Below, piece after piece: positions 1-16,405 of a stretch of 64,000 nucleotides of DNA (its first letter is position 1; each line of letters starts with the position of its first letter). Position numbers and translations under genes: made by a program. The notes under the pieces were generated by a model, which worked only from the letters and a program-made list of their open reading frames with translations, was not told the origin of the DNA and did not search any database. The DNA is from Embiotoca jacksoni (taxonomy: Eukaryota; Chordata; Actinopteri; Embiotocidae): contig JAKOON010000032.1 of assembly GCA_022577435.1 (NCBI GenBank), positions 1,178,001 through 1,242,000 on the forward strand, read 5' to 3'.

Positions 1-3000
1 CCTTCGTTCCTCCCATGTCTCTTTGGTAATGCATCGAAACCGACTCTCCCTCTCTCCCGCCTCCCTCTCTCCTATCCATCTGTCCAGACTAGTGTGTCTA
101 AAAGGCTTGGGGTGGTGTGCTGTGCCAAGCCGAGTGCACAGATTTGGATAACCGCTGTCTGGAGATATGTCTGAGATAACAGCTATAGTCACTCACTCCT
201 GGTTTGGCTGCCAACCATGTGTGTGCAAATGTGCGTGTGTGTGTGTGTGCTCGAGATAACCCCAGAGGCTCCTGTCCCATCCAACAGTGGTTTACAGCTG
301 ATAGTGACAGCGAGGAAATTTCACGCATCACAAAAGTGGACACCTTGAAAAATAGATATACTGCAGAGGGCAAAACATATGGAATATGATAAAAGTTTTA
401 TAGCTAGTCAGGGGAAATGTAGAAAAATAAGCACAGATTACAGTATATTATGAAATGTGAAGGCAAGTAGAGTCCACACAAACAGCCCAATACTGAGTTC
501 CTGTTTTACCAAGTAGCTGTTGTGAGTTGGAGCACGGACTCTAGCAGGTTTCAACAGCCTTTCACAGGGATGTTAGTCCATGTTTATTCAGGTGATTTGC
601 TCCATTCCAGACACCTTAGCTTGTAGTGCCTCTGTACTTGGAGCACCTCATTTCTATCTCACAGATGAATAGTTGGATTTGCGTCATGTGACTGGAGAGG
701 CCACAGAAATATGCTCATTGGATTGTTGTGATCATGGAACCATTAGTGGGCTTTCCCATTATTGTGGGGCCAATTGAACTGAATTGCCACAATCTTTTCT
801 CTACTTTTCTCAAGAGGCTCTTATTTGTGCCCATTAATCCCAGCATACTCTTCCTCCAGCTGCGTTAACAAGTGGCCTGATGGGATGCAGGTACTCCTGT
901 AGTACACGGCTGATGATCAAATCAGGCATTGCAGGGCACGTATGCTCAGTAAACCTCTTCCAGAAACCAAGATCCTGTCCGCAGATTCACGCATGCCAAC
1001 AGCCCATTACAACCTCAGAGTTCAATGATGGCTGATAAGCAGCTCTAATAATGGGGATATTGGGGTTAAAAACAGTGATGGAGGCAGGACCGAGTATTGT
1101 TCCAACCCAAATATTCTGTAAGGACAATGGGAAGCACACCTCAGTAGTGTTGTTTCCAGTGGCTGTGCAGACTTCTCCCATTGGCTCTTCCTGGACTTTT
1201 GGCCCGAGAACCGTCTGGGCCAACATGGAATCTGTCCAAAGTGTGTCTCAGCCCCGTCAGTCCACCAGAGGATAGCCTGTTAGTGTCAGGGTTTGCATCA
1301 CCGAGACTTTGGAGAGTAAAGTGTCTTAGTTTTAGGTACTAAACCTACTCAGATAGGTTTAGGAAGAGATCATGGTTTGGGTTTAAAAAGTCAAACAATT
1401 GCATAAGTGAAATATTTTACATCATAAATGTCACTTTCTTACATTATTTTATGGAAATCTACGTTGACTTTTGCTTTCTCACAGACTTGAACGTCAAGCC
1501 CCTTCGGCTTAAAGTCCTGTATCTGCTCTGTTCAATTGATTCTGACCTCCTCCACATGTGGACTTCATCACTCTGCACTTCGACACATGACCTCCTTCTT
1601 TGACTCTGCTCATGCACGCGTATGTTTTTCACACCTCAGCAAGGCAAAACGTGACACAGACACGATATCCTCTTGTAGACTGCTGGGTGTATCACACGTT
1701 TCAGCGTGATACGGGGCTGTCTGGGTAAAGCAGTTAGCTGCGTTGGGACCTTGAACTCCGGGGTACCTCAAAGCTTGTGTGGCACTAATTTCATTTGAGC
1801 GTATTGCACCAAAGGCACTGAGGTCTCGGGCCCTTCCTTAATCTGGAGGCTTTGTCTTTAAGAAGCTTTCCTAGTCTTCTAGGTAATATTCTACCACAGA
1901 AATGCTGCATGCCTTAGAAGAGAGTAAAGGGAATAAGGCATTATTAGAGGCTCAGCAGGGCAATTTTGCCTTGGGGACCCCAGCATGTTAATTTGGTGTT
2001 TGCTTTGTCTTTAGATGTGTGCACATTGTTGCCTGCGAGGCCTTTAAAACACGATGAGAGATGACTTATGCCAGGATTAATGTGCTATGTCCAAATTTTA
2101 AATATGGGAACTTTAAAATCCAATAGAAGTTAGATGTTTCAACATTTAAATGATTAGTGTCGCCACAATTGTTGTGATGGGTGGTCCTGTACATCAGTAT
2201 TTGGGTGGCTCAAGGACACAAACCATGGAGCATGGGGTTCTACAGTAAAACATTTGGATGCAAATGGTGCCATTTAAAGCAGGTGTTAATGAATGTCTCT
2301 TTATCCTCCTGTATATCAGAGGGATTCAGAATGTTTGCTTGGGACAAGAACAATTTCATCTACAAGTCTTAAGAGACTCAAGCCATCACTTCTGTCAATA
2401 GTTGGTGGATAAGGAAGCTTTACTTTGCAAAACATTTCCACAACCGATCATACTATAAAAGCCTAATATCTGGTTTTCCCCCATATATGGGGACTAGTGG
2501 GCTGGTTTCTCTTTACAGAAGTTAACGGCCATAATCACCATCAATTTGCCTTTATGTATTTCATTACAACACATTGCGCTGTATTTCAGACACATATAAC
2601 ATTCATTTGTTCATCTTTCAAATGAGCAGCACCCGCTCAACCAAGGTCAGCATGGATATGTAGAAGAAGCTTGCATCACACTTTTTTCCCTGTTTTCTCA
2701 CACTGATGAAGAAGTCCTTGTTGATTCAGTTTTTACAGTTCACTACCTTTTAGCTGGTCATGACATTCATATTTTTTTTTCGTAATACAAACTCAAGCCC
2801 TTAGCAAGATTTCCTTTTGGGTATGTGCTTGTTCATCGTTGTTGATCTTTGCCACCTTTGTCCTGAGTGTAGTTATTTTGAGTCCATATATTCATAACCT
2901 CTGTTAAACAAAATACAGTATATTCACCAGATTATGTGGGTTTTCTTTTGCCATCATTACTTCTGTTTCTGCCACTCCTGCTTCCCTTTGTGACACCGAT

Positions 3001-6000
3001 GTGGATGCACTTCTAAAACTGTGATGGGGCTGTCCAATTTGTGGCTGAGTCTGTCAGACTGTTGTACTGTAGCTTACGTTTTACTTCTGATGAAGATGTC
3101 AAGGCTCTTCTGACTCACAAGGCCATTTAAAAACTGTATTCTGCAAACTAAAGATACAAAAAAAAAAAAAAACCAGCTGAAAACCAAGTTATGTATCAAT
3201 CAAATGATTTTACTGTGGTGGCTCAGCTATGTTGTTTAAACTGAGAAGTAACAGTAACTTAGTCAATGAGCTCAGTTAAATATTTCAGCATTACACACAC
3301 TGAAGGACTGTGCTGGGGATGTGAGAGCGCTGCAACAGAGCTGTTGACCATATGAATGTTTAGCCTGATTATTGTCCTGCCTGCTGCTCCAGTGAAATGT
3401 CATTATTAAGCAGGTTAAACAGACCATGTAATCGTGCAGAAGTAGGAGCTGGACATGAAATTTAAAAATGAAATATTACAGATATTATGGATCACTCATG
3501 GTTGTTTACTTGAAAAAGCCCTGGCAGTCTGATAAAACTGTTTTAAAGTAGACCCGGGTTTTGGTCTGGTGCTGGCTTTTCATATCACTGTCCAACATTT
3601 ATGTCACAGACTTCTCCTTCAGGATGCAAATGCCTTTTAAAGCGATGAGACAAGTTGCCCATGAGGAGTTTTACAGATCGTAATTGCTGTCTCCTTATCC
3701 CCCTGCATACCAAAATACATGTCAATGTCTAATTAGGAACGTCACCGCTTCAGTTCCTGCTACAGTATCTCTGACTTGGCAGTTGTAAAAACAACTGTCT
3801 GTGAGTGGGAAGCCAGTGAGGGATACCGCCCTTGTTGCTGCCTTATTGATTCCTGATCAGGTTTTGGGATGCATGTGGAGAGAGAGAGAAGGAACTAAAG
3901 GGGACACATGAACTCCATTGTGCATGACAATATCTAAACTAGTTCTTATCTATAGTATTTTCTTAAAACAGGTGAATATGACATATCTGCCACCACTCTG
4001 AAAGTATTTTGAGACAGAAGTAGGGAGTTTGCTGCAATATAAAGATAAATCAGATGAGTTGATGACACAAGAGACAACCTGACATATGGTTCATGCAGAA
4101 GAGGTGCAGTGCAGATGTAAAATCAATTTTATGAAAGCTTCTCTGAGTTCAGTAAATTTAGCCATCCAAAACCTGGAGACAGGACTCATTTTATCTGCCA
4201 GAAATCCAATCAAATGAGATCATTTCAGGATACTTATTCTTCAATAACACATTTTGACGTTCATTTTTAATTATACTGTACAGAAAATGAGAGTAGAAAT
4301 TTTGTGGGTCTGCAAGATGAAGGTATTTTTAGTTTGAGTGCCTGGCTCATTGTGCACATATCTTGGTTGAGAAGATGTAATTAGGGATTGTTTTAATATA
4401 TTTTAAAAGCAGTAATTTGGCACCTCAATACTTAACATACCTCTGCTGTGTGATAGCTGCTAATGACGCACCTGCAAAGATGAAGGCAGAATATTTTTAC
4501 ATGTAAACTGGACACTGCTAAAAATGAGCAGCAAAACGATGAGAAATAAGATCAGAATTGGACATAAGTGTGACTTTAGTGATATTTTGGTAAGAGTTTA
4601 AAATTCCAGCATCTATGTTTGTAATATTCACACCCCACAGTATTTCACAAATGACTGTATTCCAGGCAGACACTTTAATAATGGTATCAGTGACATCATG
4701 GTACATATTTTGCCAAAAGTTGTGCTTTAAAAAGTGGAACAACAATTGATAATTGTTAAATTTGCACATCTCTGATAGTTTTGAAATGTTGGCAATCGCT
4801 TTTGATTTAAATTCTGATCTAATCTATCATCCCATGTGCTCGATGGCAAAGACAATTTATACATTACCCAATGCAAAATTCAAATTGCAATGTTGCTGGA
4901 TTATAGTTTGAGAAATGTTGATGACGATGTCACGGTTTCAGCTGAACAGAAGTTCCACTCATCTGAAATCATGTCCGTTAAAGCTCTTTGAAATTGAATA
5001 GAAGTTGGAACATTAATCTGCAGATTTCATTTCAAGCAGAAAAGCATTATTGCTCCTGAAAGCTCCCAGGATTGACATTATTATTATTTTTATTTTTTTA
5101 TATTGGTAATGAAAGTATATTTAAAGCCATCCCAACAATTTATGAGTGAGTGTCACGTGTCATGTATATACACGAAAAAAATTAGAGGCTGGAAGGCCAT
5201 AAATTCAGCAACCAGGAGGGAGTTTACACTCTACAAGTAATTTTAGGTCCATCTAAATAATGAATAAATTTAAGACTTTGAAATATCCACATTTGAAAAT
5301 ATAATTTGCAGAAACATGTATTTACCAGGCAGTAATATGAAAACAAATCCAAATCATTTAAACATACATTTATCTTTGTTTCAAAGTCACATTTTTCAGA
5401 GGGTGGTGAAGTGGATTGTTGTGGACACTCAATATTTAAAACAAATCCAGTGTTGAGTGAGCCAAATCAGATATTTGCACAAGTCTATTTTTGTTTCAAT
5501 CATCCTACCACTCTACCTCAGCAAGGAAACACTTTTAAAACATAGAGGGAGCTTGATTTTAAAAGCATGAAGTTTGCTTTGACTGAACTTCTCTCATCTT
5601 TGTGTAGAAAAAGGACTGCAGTTTCTGTCCACTGTCTCTTGGTTTCAAGTGGGTTTTATTTTAAGTACTAAGTACTATTTCTCTAAAATGTTTGACCATA
5701 AGCAAACACAACTCATAACTGTGATCAGATTTTGATTGAAATTATGATTAGTGGAAGGAAACACATTTCATATTTTATGTGTTAAAACATCAGATAGAGA
5801 AAGACAAATACGGAAATCTCTCCATGCAGTCATCTAACCAAAACTGTTTCATCTTTGTATGTTGGACCTCATCATTGTTTATATGAAGGCTGAGTTTTCT
5901 CATATTTGCAGTGGGTACTACATTGAAGGTTACACATCATACTGTTCTTTTTTTTTTTTTTTTTTAAAACAAAAACGTTTTTCTTTCATTTTTAGCCTGC

Positions 6001-6277
6001 TGCTGTGGTTCAATGATATGTGGTCAAAGTTATCTTAAACAAAGTTTTCCTGCTTTTGTTGGTGAGGTTGCTCAGTGGGTTGCTGACATTTTCCATTCAC
6101 ATGTTTCGCTTTGGCTTCAGGCTTCAATATTTACAGATACTACATATTAAAGAAGTGAACCTTTGCAGTAAAGAACTCAAAATAATGTGTTTTTGACCTA
6201 TCAGAACAAAGTGACCCCATTGGGCCTAAAGTAGGGTGAACTGAAGGGCAACATAAAGGGCCAGTGTACGATGAACG

Positions 6278-6315
<38 letters not shown>

Positions 6316-9300
6316 AGCCAGCCTTGAATAAAAATACGAGCCTGTAAATGTGTTTCCTCTAAAACCATACTAAATATTGGCTTGGAGGGATTTTTTTTTT
6401 TTTAACCAATCTGCTCATTGGCTCAGATTTTGCATTATAATACAACTATACAATTACTGTAATGTCACTGATGGTTACCCGGGGCCACCTGTATGGATTA
6501 TAAACAGATGTGCTGTTGTTTGATAGCCAGAGTAGATGGCTATTATATCCTTGCTGCTGGAATCTGGCTATCAGGGCAGACACCCGGTGCATATCCTCTA
6601 CCTGTGCATTATCACAGACAAATGAGTTCTATAAGAAGGAACAAGCAAAGAGACAGGCTCAGTGTGAAAGAGTGTGGGGGTGTTTTGTTTTTTTGTGCAT
6701 TTGTATACATAGTATTGCAGGAATGTTTACTTTCAAAATATTTGAGAGGCGTCATCTCAGCGATGGAAACTGTGTTTGCTCCATGTTGCAGTCACTGTAC
6801 ACACTGTTTGACAAAATGCTGCAACTCAGATGAATGAGCAATCTGTTCACAGTGACCCAGAGTCAAAAAACACAGCAAGATCTACTCTGCTGTATCAACA
6901 TGATGACTTTGTCTTGGACATGACCACAAAAGATATTGGACATATCCGTCCAACACCTCACTCAAACAGACACACTGATAATAAAGAACTTTAAGCACAC
7001 ATAATCACACAGAACATTATTCATTATGTTACTGCAGATAAGGCAGCCTTCTTCAGTACAAACTTGTAATCTGTCTTCAGGTGCTTGTGTAGGCCGTTAC
7101 AGGCCTCTGGATTTTTTTAGAAGATGAAATGTAATTTTACTTTCTAAAAATAATGACCTTCCAACATGTAGTGGTGGACGTGCCCATAATCTATTCATAT
7201 CGATGAGAAAGAAGCCAGGAGTGTATTAGAGAAAGGATGATATGTTCCCAACAGTCCGATTGTGAGCTGTTCAACATGAGCTGACAGTTTGCCAAAAAAA
7301 ATTGGTGAGATTCACTTTCTGTTCATTTAGTTATTTTATAAAACACAAACTGAATGAAATCAAAAAGGGACCTATTTTTCTGCACCTTTCAAGTTTGCTG
7401 CCTGCAGTGAAGAAGAAACTCAACCTCCTTGTCATTACAAGGCCTGGTTTGGAGACAATTTACACAATAGAAGAAAAATATCTCTTGTGTTTCTCTACAT
7501 TGATTTATTGACCAACTTTCATCTATTTTTAAAGCCTGGACTGTTTTTAGAAGCAATAAAACCTTAAAAAATTAAAAGGGCAGAATCAAAGCAGCACATA
7601 CAGTATACTGAATCTTGATCTGGTTCTTGAAAGAACACCAAACAAAACAATAAAGTCAGCACCTCAATTTTTGCAAAGTTTTGCAGGACTTTAATTTTTA
7701 ACAACCTCACACTGTTTATCACTTCTGCATTCTGTATTTGCATTTGTTTGGAAAACTTTCAAAGACTTGCTTGGCTATAGAAACAGCACTGTGTCTTGAC
7801 CGTTCACTAATGGCTCTGTTTTGAGAGGGATTTTTCTTTCCTGGAATACATATCGTCCTCTGCTCATGAATCGAATGCTGGAGCTCCGCAGTAGGACTGA
7901 CAGTGACTGTCATTATGTGGCAGTTCCATTCAAGTTGTGCAGAGTTTCTCAGCCTATTAACAAGCATTCATATGTTGTTGTTTTTTCAACACTGCAGTAA
8001 AAATACTTTTGACACTTCATAACAAAGAGTGATTTTCTCCAACTCCAACTCTGAGAAAACATTTGCAGACATACACGCCCCGAAAATAAATTCCAGATTT
8101 AAAGTATTTTTCTTTGGCTCAGCACTCATCACTAAAGCTCCGTATATCGGAGCAATGTGCATTATCTAAAATGAAACTGTCTTTGAGTAGAATAACCACA
8201 AAACAACTGATAAGTTACTGGCCAAAGTAGTGCTTTACCTGGACTTCTGGGTTAATAATAAAGCTGTCATCTATAGTCTATAGTGTGAACTCTACATAAT
8301 GAGATCATGCAGGCAAAGGGTAAAACATTCCCAGGTCAAAGTGGACTCAACAGAGGCCTAATTACAAATTGTTTACCCCACGGCCACTACGGAGCTTTAA
8401 TCCAGCCATGAAAACATCCAACAAATCTTTCAAAAACAAAACAAGATTCAATGTTTTTAACTGCCCTTCGCAACATGCATTATGATGCCTCGATCAGTTT
8501 GTAGAGTTAGTGGAACATTGTGGTGAGGTTGCAGATGGCGCGTAATAGAACACCACTCCCCTCAATGTCCATTTTCTAGCGTGTAAGAGAACCTAAGGTG
8601 GTCATGAAACTCAGACAACAATAAAAAGCCCTCTCTGGAACCAGTGTTTGGTTTGTCCCATGTGGGTTACTGTAGAAGCATGGTGGTGCAACATGGTGCG
8701 TTCCACGGAAGAACCCACTGACTATACAGATACAGTATGAAACACTCTTTTTAATATTTCAAAAAAAGATTGTTTATGGTGATTACACACAAATAAAACT
8801 ATGAATAATTATGAATATTATATTCTCTTTCTGCTAATAGATCCTCCTAAATCACACTGGCCCATTACATGCTGTGAAGGTAAAGGATGATTATATAAAA
8901 TATTGATTTTGTGTAGTTTTTAATTGTTTATGTCACTTTTTCTTATGCTATTTGACAAATTAAATCTATTCATGCCCTTATTTTGAAAGCGCCCTCACTT
9001 CACTTTAAGTGCCTAGAATTTTTGGAACATTATGAGGTGTTTTGCCAAAATGATAAATATGTCTCTGTCTCTTGTCCCTTTTTGCTTTGAGCTGAAAATA
9101 TTAAAATCCCCAAAAACCTTACGGTTTATTTAAGAACGATGACGTTAAGGTTAAAACATGATTGACTTTCTTGGTCCCTTTAAAGTTTGTATTTTGAAGC
9201 TACGTTAACACAACACCTACACTGACTTTATTACAAAAACATCTCAATTTATTCCTCTGGGACCTTTAAAATTTAGACTCCTACCTAGTTTACTTTCCAT

Positions 9301-9387
9301 ATCTTTTCTGTCAAGTGACCACTATGTATATATTTTCACATTTCATCTACATGTCTTAGGCTAAACATCACATCACCTCTGAAATCC
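1..9387. other. Intronic stretch without recognised genes
   Basis: AT-rich single-copy-looking sequence. It contains a pyrimidine-rich start (about 1-90), a short GT run near 238-250, and homopolymers at 5948-5965 and 6281-6310 (30 Ts). A degenerate block near 1325-1400 has the AGGTTTAGG-type words seen in several fish repeats. Nothing codes convincingly. Confidence 0.5.
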
Positions 9388-11457
9388 TGGAGCCTATTTC
9401 ACAAAAGCAGAATTAAGATATCCAGGATAACAGAGAAAAGCCAGGCTTGACCCAGCCGAGTCAGTTCATCCTGGCTTCATCTGTTTCACAATTACCAAGA
9501 CTGGTTGATCAGGTGTGGCTTGGTCAAACCAGGTGTAATTAATCCGGATAAATACGAATTCACAGTTGTCTTAAAAAGACCACGAGGTAGATCACAGATT
9601 CACTGATGTGAAATGGAAAGAGGCGTGTCACATGCTTAAACCCCAGTGAGAAACAGCTCTTAATGGAAGCATACGAGGATGAAAAAGACAAAATGTGAAA
9701 AAGAACCCTGCTGCTTTAATTAAGGAGTTCAACAGGTGTGGCAGACAGTAGTGGACTGACTGAATGCGTTGCTTCATAAAAATAAACATTTACCGAACAC
9801 AGATGTAAACTAAAACTGTCACAATTCTATAATTCAAGGAATTAATGGCTCAAATTATTCATTGTACCTACTATTTGGTAAAAATTCTCCTTAATGTAGC
9901 ACACACTTCTGTGGGGAGATAATAAAAATGTGAGAATATTGTTTCGAAGCCAAATATATCCTTGTAACAGATCGACAAATAGTGGCTTTTCAGCATCTCC
10001 TGCTGCATAAAGAGAAACGTGTCACTTGAAAATGTTTTTATCCCAGTACAGATCATCTGTGGGACGGTCAGGGCTCTGTGTTCTGCGGGGCTGAATCTTG
10101 AGAACGCTCATGCAGGCAGTCGTTAAGAAAAGCAGGGGGGTCCGACTTGTCCCGAAACGCCTTTTTCCATCAGAAAATCCGTATGTGGGTTATTATCGAT
10201 GATGTCATCAAGGACAAGGGAGAAACACTCACGTTTTAATACTTTATTGCATTCATAACGCAATTCAAAACACCTGTGCAACTTTATTGTCCATCTCTAA
10301 TCATCTCAGTAACTGCAGTAAAATATGAATCATACCTCAAGTAATAATGTAAACAGTAGTCTTTATAAAGGGAAACTTATTTTATTATTTATTTTATAGC
10401 AAAACAAAACAAAGAAATTGGTTTCTGATCAGAGTAAACACTGACTGAAAGGCACCAGGATTGAGTAAGTCTGGCTGTTAGCCTGAGGGCTGTACTACGA
10501 AGCGAGATCAGTGGGTTAGAGAGGTTTGTTGAGACTAAAGCCAGGGTTGTCAGTGTCACGAACGTGGCTCTCTTTTAACCTGAGTAGATCACCATGGTAA
10601 TTGATGCTGCCAACTTAACCCGGTCTGGAACAGGTTACGTTGGAGATATCGGTTTAAAACGTAAGAAAGCACCGCCGACTGACAAATCAGTTCTCTGTGT
10701 CTTTTCCCAGTGATTTTTATGAGGTATAGATTGATTTCATTTGTTTTTTTTAATGATATCAGGGACTGATTGATGCACTAAAGTGCTCTACATGTTGCCT
10801 ATTTATAAGATATGACAATAAACCTCCCTCTCGCTTTGAATTATAATTTTATGTGTTTCTTATTTGCTCGCTATGAGAATACATCTAATAATAAATTCAT
10901 TTAATGAAACATGTAATTAGTCAGATCTTCCTCTACACTTATTGTAAATTGATATTATAAGTCTTTCAACTTCGGCCAGCACATTCTTCCATCATTTAGC
11001 AGCTGCAGATATGTTGCTTTCAGTGTGGATTATGTGTTTAACTTCATTATAGGATTTTAAAATTATAGTTTGCTCTTCATTTTAAAAAATATGTCGCTCT
11101 GCTGTCAGTGCACTTGTCCAGGTTTGTGATTGGTCAGATGCTGCAAACCTCATCTCTTATGTGCTGAGAGCCTAAAGCAAAAAGCCTGAGTTAACAAAGA
11201 AAGCTGATAACCACCGTCGTAGTCCCGATTATCTCTGATTGAGCGTTTCCGCTTTGTTGAGCCAGGTCAGACAAAGAAAGCCTGGGTATGTTGAACTTGC
11301 TTCGTAGTACACCCCTCTGGCTAGTTTCACAGAATAAATCTCCATGGTAACGTATGTGCTACTACTTTTGTGAAACAGAACCAAGGCTTAGTTAAGCCAG
11401 GATAGTTGGAAAATCCTGCCTTAATCCCTCATCTAGGTTTTGTGAAACAAGCCCCTG
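9388..11457. mobile_element. Possible decayed DNA transposon with degenerate terminal inverted repeats (outer element)
   Basis: The left end reads GGAGCCTATTTCACAAAAG and the right end, reverse-complemented, reads GGGGCTTGTTTCACAAAAC, an imperfect inverted repeat of about 19 bp. The interior near 9660-9775 has a broken frame with residues like Trp-Gln-x-Val-Val-Asp-x-Leu-Asn-Ala, reminiscent of the Myb/SANT-like proteins of Harbinger-type transposons. Internal words such as TTTCACAGAA and TTTGTGAAACAG recur near both ends. A separate element (10485-11317) appears inserted inside. The superfamily (Harbinger or similar) is an inference, and the target duplication is not clear. Confidence 0.45.
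10485..11317. mobile_element. Non-autonomous DNA element with TIRs, nested in the outer element
   Basis: The left end contains CTGTACTACGAAGC and the right end is its near inverse GCTTCGTAGTACACCC, giving a terminal inverted repeat of about 17 bp across 833 bp. Just inside both ends are the CCAGG/CCTGG-like words common in fish MITEs carrying TACTACGAAGC termini. No transposase frame is visible. The exact target duplication could not be fixed. Confidence 0.55.
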
Positions 11458-11914
11458 GTTATCTATCTCATGACAAGCTGACATGTTGAGACACATGGTT
11501 GTCGTTGGACAGTGACATCAACCAGCCTCCTGCCACAGATTCCTCTACAGCCACCATCCTGTGAATGAAGCTCGGTATGTCCTAGCACCTGCTTCCTTCT
11601 TCACCAAAAAACTGATCTATTACCTCTGAAGACCGTTTTTATTACTTTGCAATTTCATATGATGACAGAGAAGCTGGAAGAAAGAGAATAAGAAGATAGG
11701 GATGATGTGCGACAGAGGTCACCAGCATAGTTGATATAAATCAACTTTATTGCTATTGCTACCACTCACTCCTCTCCTAATGGAGCCACCAATCCTCACT
11801 AACAAGCCTAACAAATGTCTCAGATATCAGGCAGTAATTGCAGTGAGACTGTGCTCTCTGCCTAATTACTGATATTTCCTGCTGTACCGATTGGACTTGC
11901 AGCACTCGGCGAAG

Positions 11915-11917
<3 letters not shown>

Positions 11918-11970
<53 letters not shown>

Positions 11971-12009
11971 GTGCGCGTGTGCGTGCGTGTGTGTGTGTGT
12001 GTGTGTGTG
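11918..12009. repeat. GT dinucleotide microsatellite with GC interruptions
   Basis: About 92 bp of GT repeat, interrupted between about 11965 and 11990 by GTGC-type units, followed by a G-rich stretch. Confidence 0.95.
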
Positions 12010-12244
12010 GTGGAGGGGGAGGTGCAGGGGATGGGGGAAGTTATTATATTCCATTTGCTGGGACAGCTCCTGCAGCAAAGCTGCACTCTCTGAAATGTCT
12101 TCCATAGGTTATTTATAATCAGGAGGAAGTGGAGAGAGGCTGAGGCAGAGTGGGAGAGAGAGAGAGAGAAGGAGAATCTGTTGAAGAGAGACAAATGAGA
12201 GCCAGAAATACAGGAGAGGAAGATATAATATTGCTGTTGTACAA

Positions 12245-15152
<2,908 letters not shown>

Positions 15153-15373
15153 GCTGCCGAGTCCTCACTGTAACTCCCAGTTGGCAGGGTAAAATTGATA
15201 GCCTCTGCTATAGATTTTTGGCAGACAAGTCCCCCTACAACCATCTTATATCTTATTACCAACGGTCTCAGACGCTCAAATTGATCTTTATCGGTGTGAA
15301 AAAAAAAATCCCCATGGCATCGTCGACCTTTATGGTCCTCACCTTTCATTGGAGATTTTTTTTCCTCCTTTGA

Positions 15374-15376
<3 letters not shown>

Positions 15377-15470
<94 letters not shown>
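15377..15470. repeat. GT microsatellite, about 47 units
   Basis: Second array of the closely spaced pair, a pure GT run of 94 bp in the same orientation as the 15054 array. Confidence 0.97.
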
Positions 15471-15472
<2 letters not shown>

Positions 15473-16123
15473 TGTCCCATGCAAGTGGAAACTCTAAACG
15501 ACACACCAACAAGCCTGCTGGAGAGAAGATTCTGGAGCATACACTGTGGTGAGCAGGTCTAAGGTGATAGCCCTCTAGTTGTAAATAGACAGAAAGGGAA
15601 TGAGAAAAAAAATCCAGCAAGTAGCTTCTGCTGCGGCTGGATGGGGATAATCTGCCTCCTAAAAACTCCTATTTACATAAATGAATTGTCGCTGCCACAG
15701 GCATTTTGTCGCTTAAGAGACAACATTGTAACACTGTTGACAGTCCAATTATTTCGGTGGACTGGCGATGAGTCAGAGAGACATTTCTTTCACCGGCTGA
15801 AGCACACAGTTGCTGACCCATCACCTCTGCATGCACGTGTCATTTTCACAAAAAACATTAAAATGCTGATGCAGTAAACATGTGACTAAATATGCTGAAC
15901 AGGAAATACTTTTGTTTCTTTTGCTTTATTTTATTTTTGTCTTTTGTTTTTTTAGCGAAAGTAGTATTTTTAGACTGCAGTCACTTTAATCTTAAACCTT
16001 ACAACTGTCTTTTTCTAAGACATGTAGTCAATCTTTTTTTTTAACCAAGTTACTTATCCACTTTAATTATAATACTGCTGGTGAGGAGAAATCTAATTAA
16101 ATAACATGTCAAAATATCAAATT

Positions 16124-16405
16124 GAAATAAAATGGTCTGTACTTGTATAGCACTTTATCACCTTCGGTCTCAAAGCGCTTTAACATGTTTATCCATTCAC
16201 CCATTCACACACTAATGAGACAGATCACCATGCAAGGCGCTGCCATCAGGAGAACATTCACACACTGATGGTACAACATCGGGAGCAACTTAGGGTTCAG
16301 TGTCTTGCTCAAGGACACTTAGGCATGTGGACAGGAGGAGCTGGGGATCGAGCCACCAACCTTCCGATTAGTGTTCAACCCACTCTACTGTCTGAGCCAG
16401 AGCCT
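16124..16405. repeat. High-copy teleost interspersed repeat
   Basis: The sequence runs through characteristic words of a very common fish repeat: CTTGTATAGCACTTTATCA, CAAAGCGCTTTA, CATTCACCCATTCACACAC, TTCAGTGTCTTGCTCAAGGA, and CAACCTTCCGATTAGTG near the end. I recognise the family by memory of fish genomes but not its formal class. It is diverged, with no coding capacity. Confidence 0.7.
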
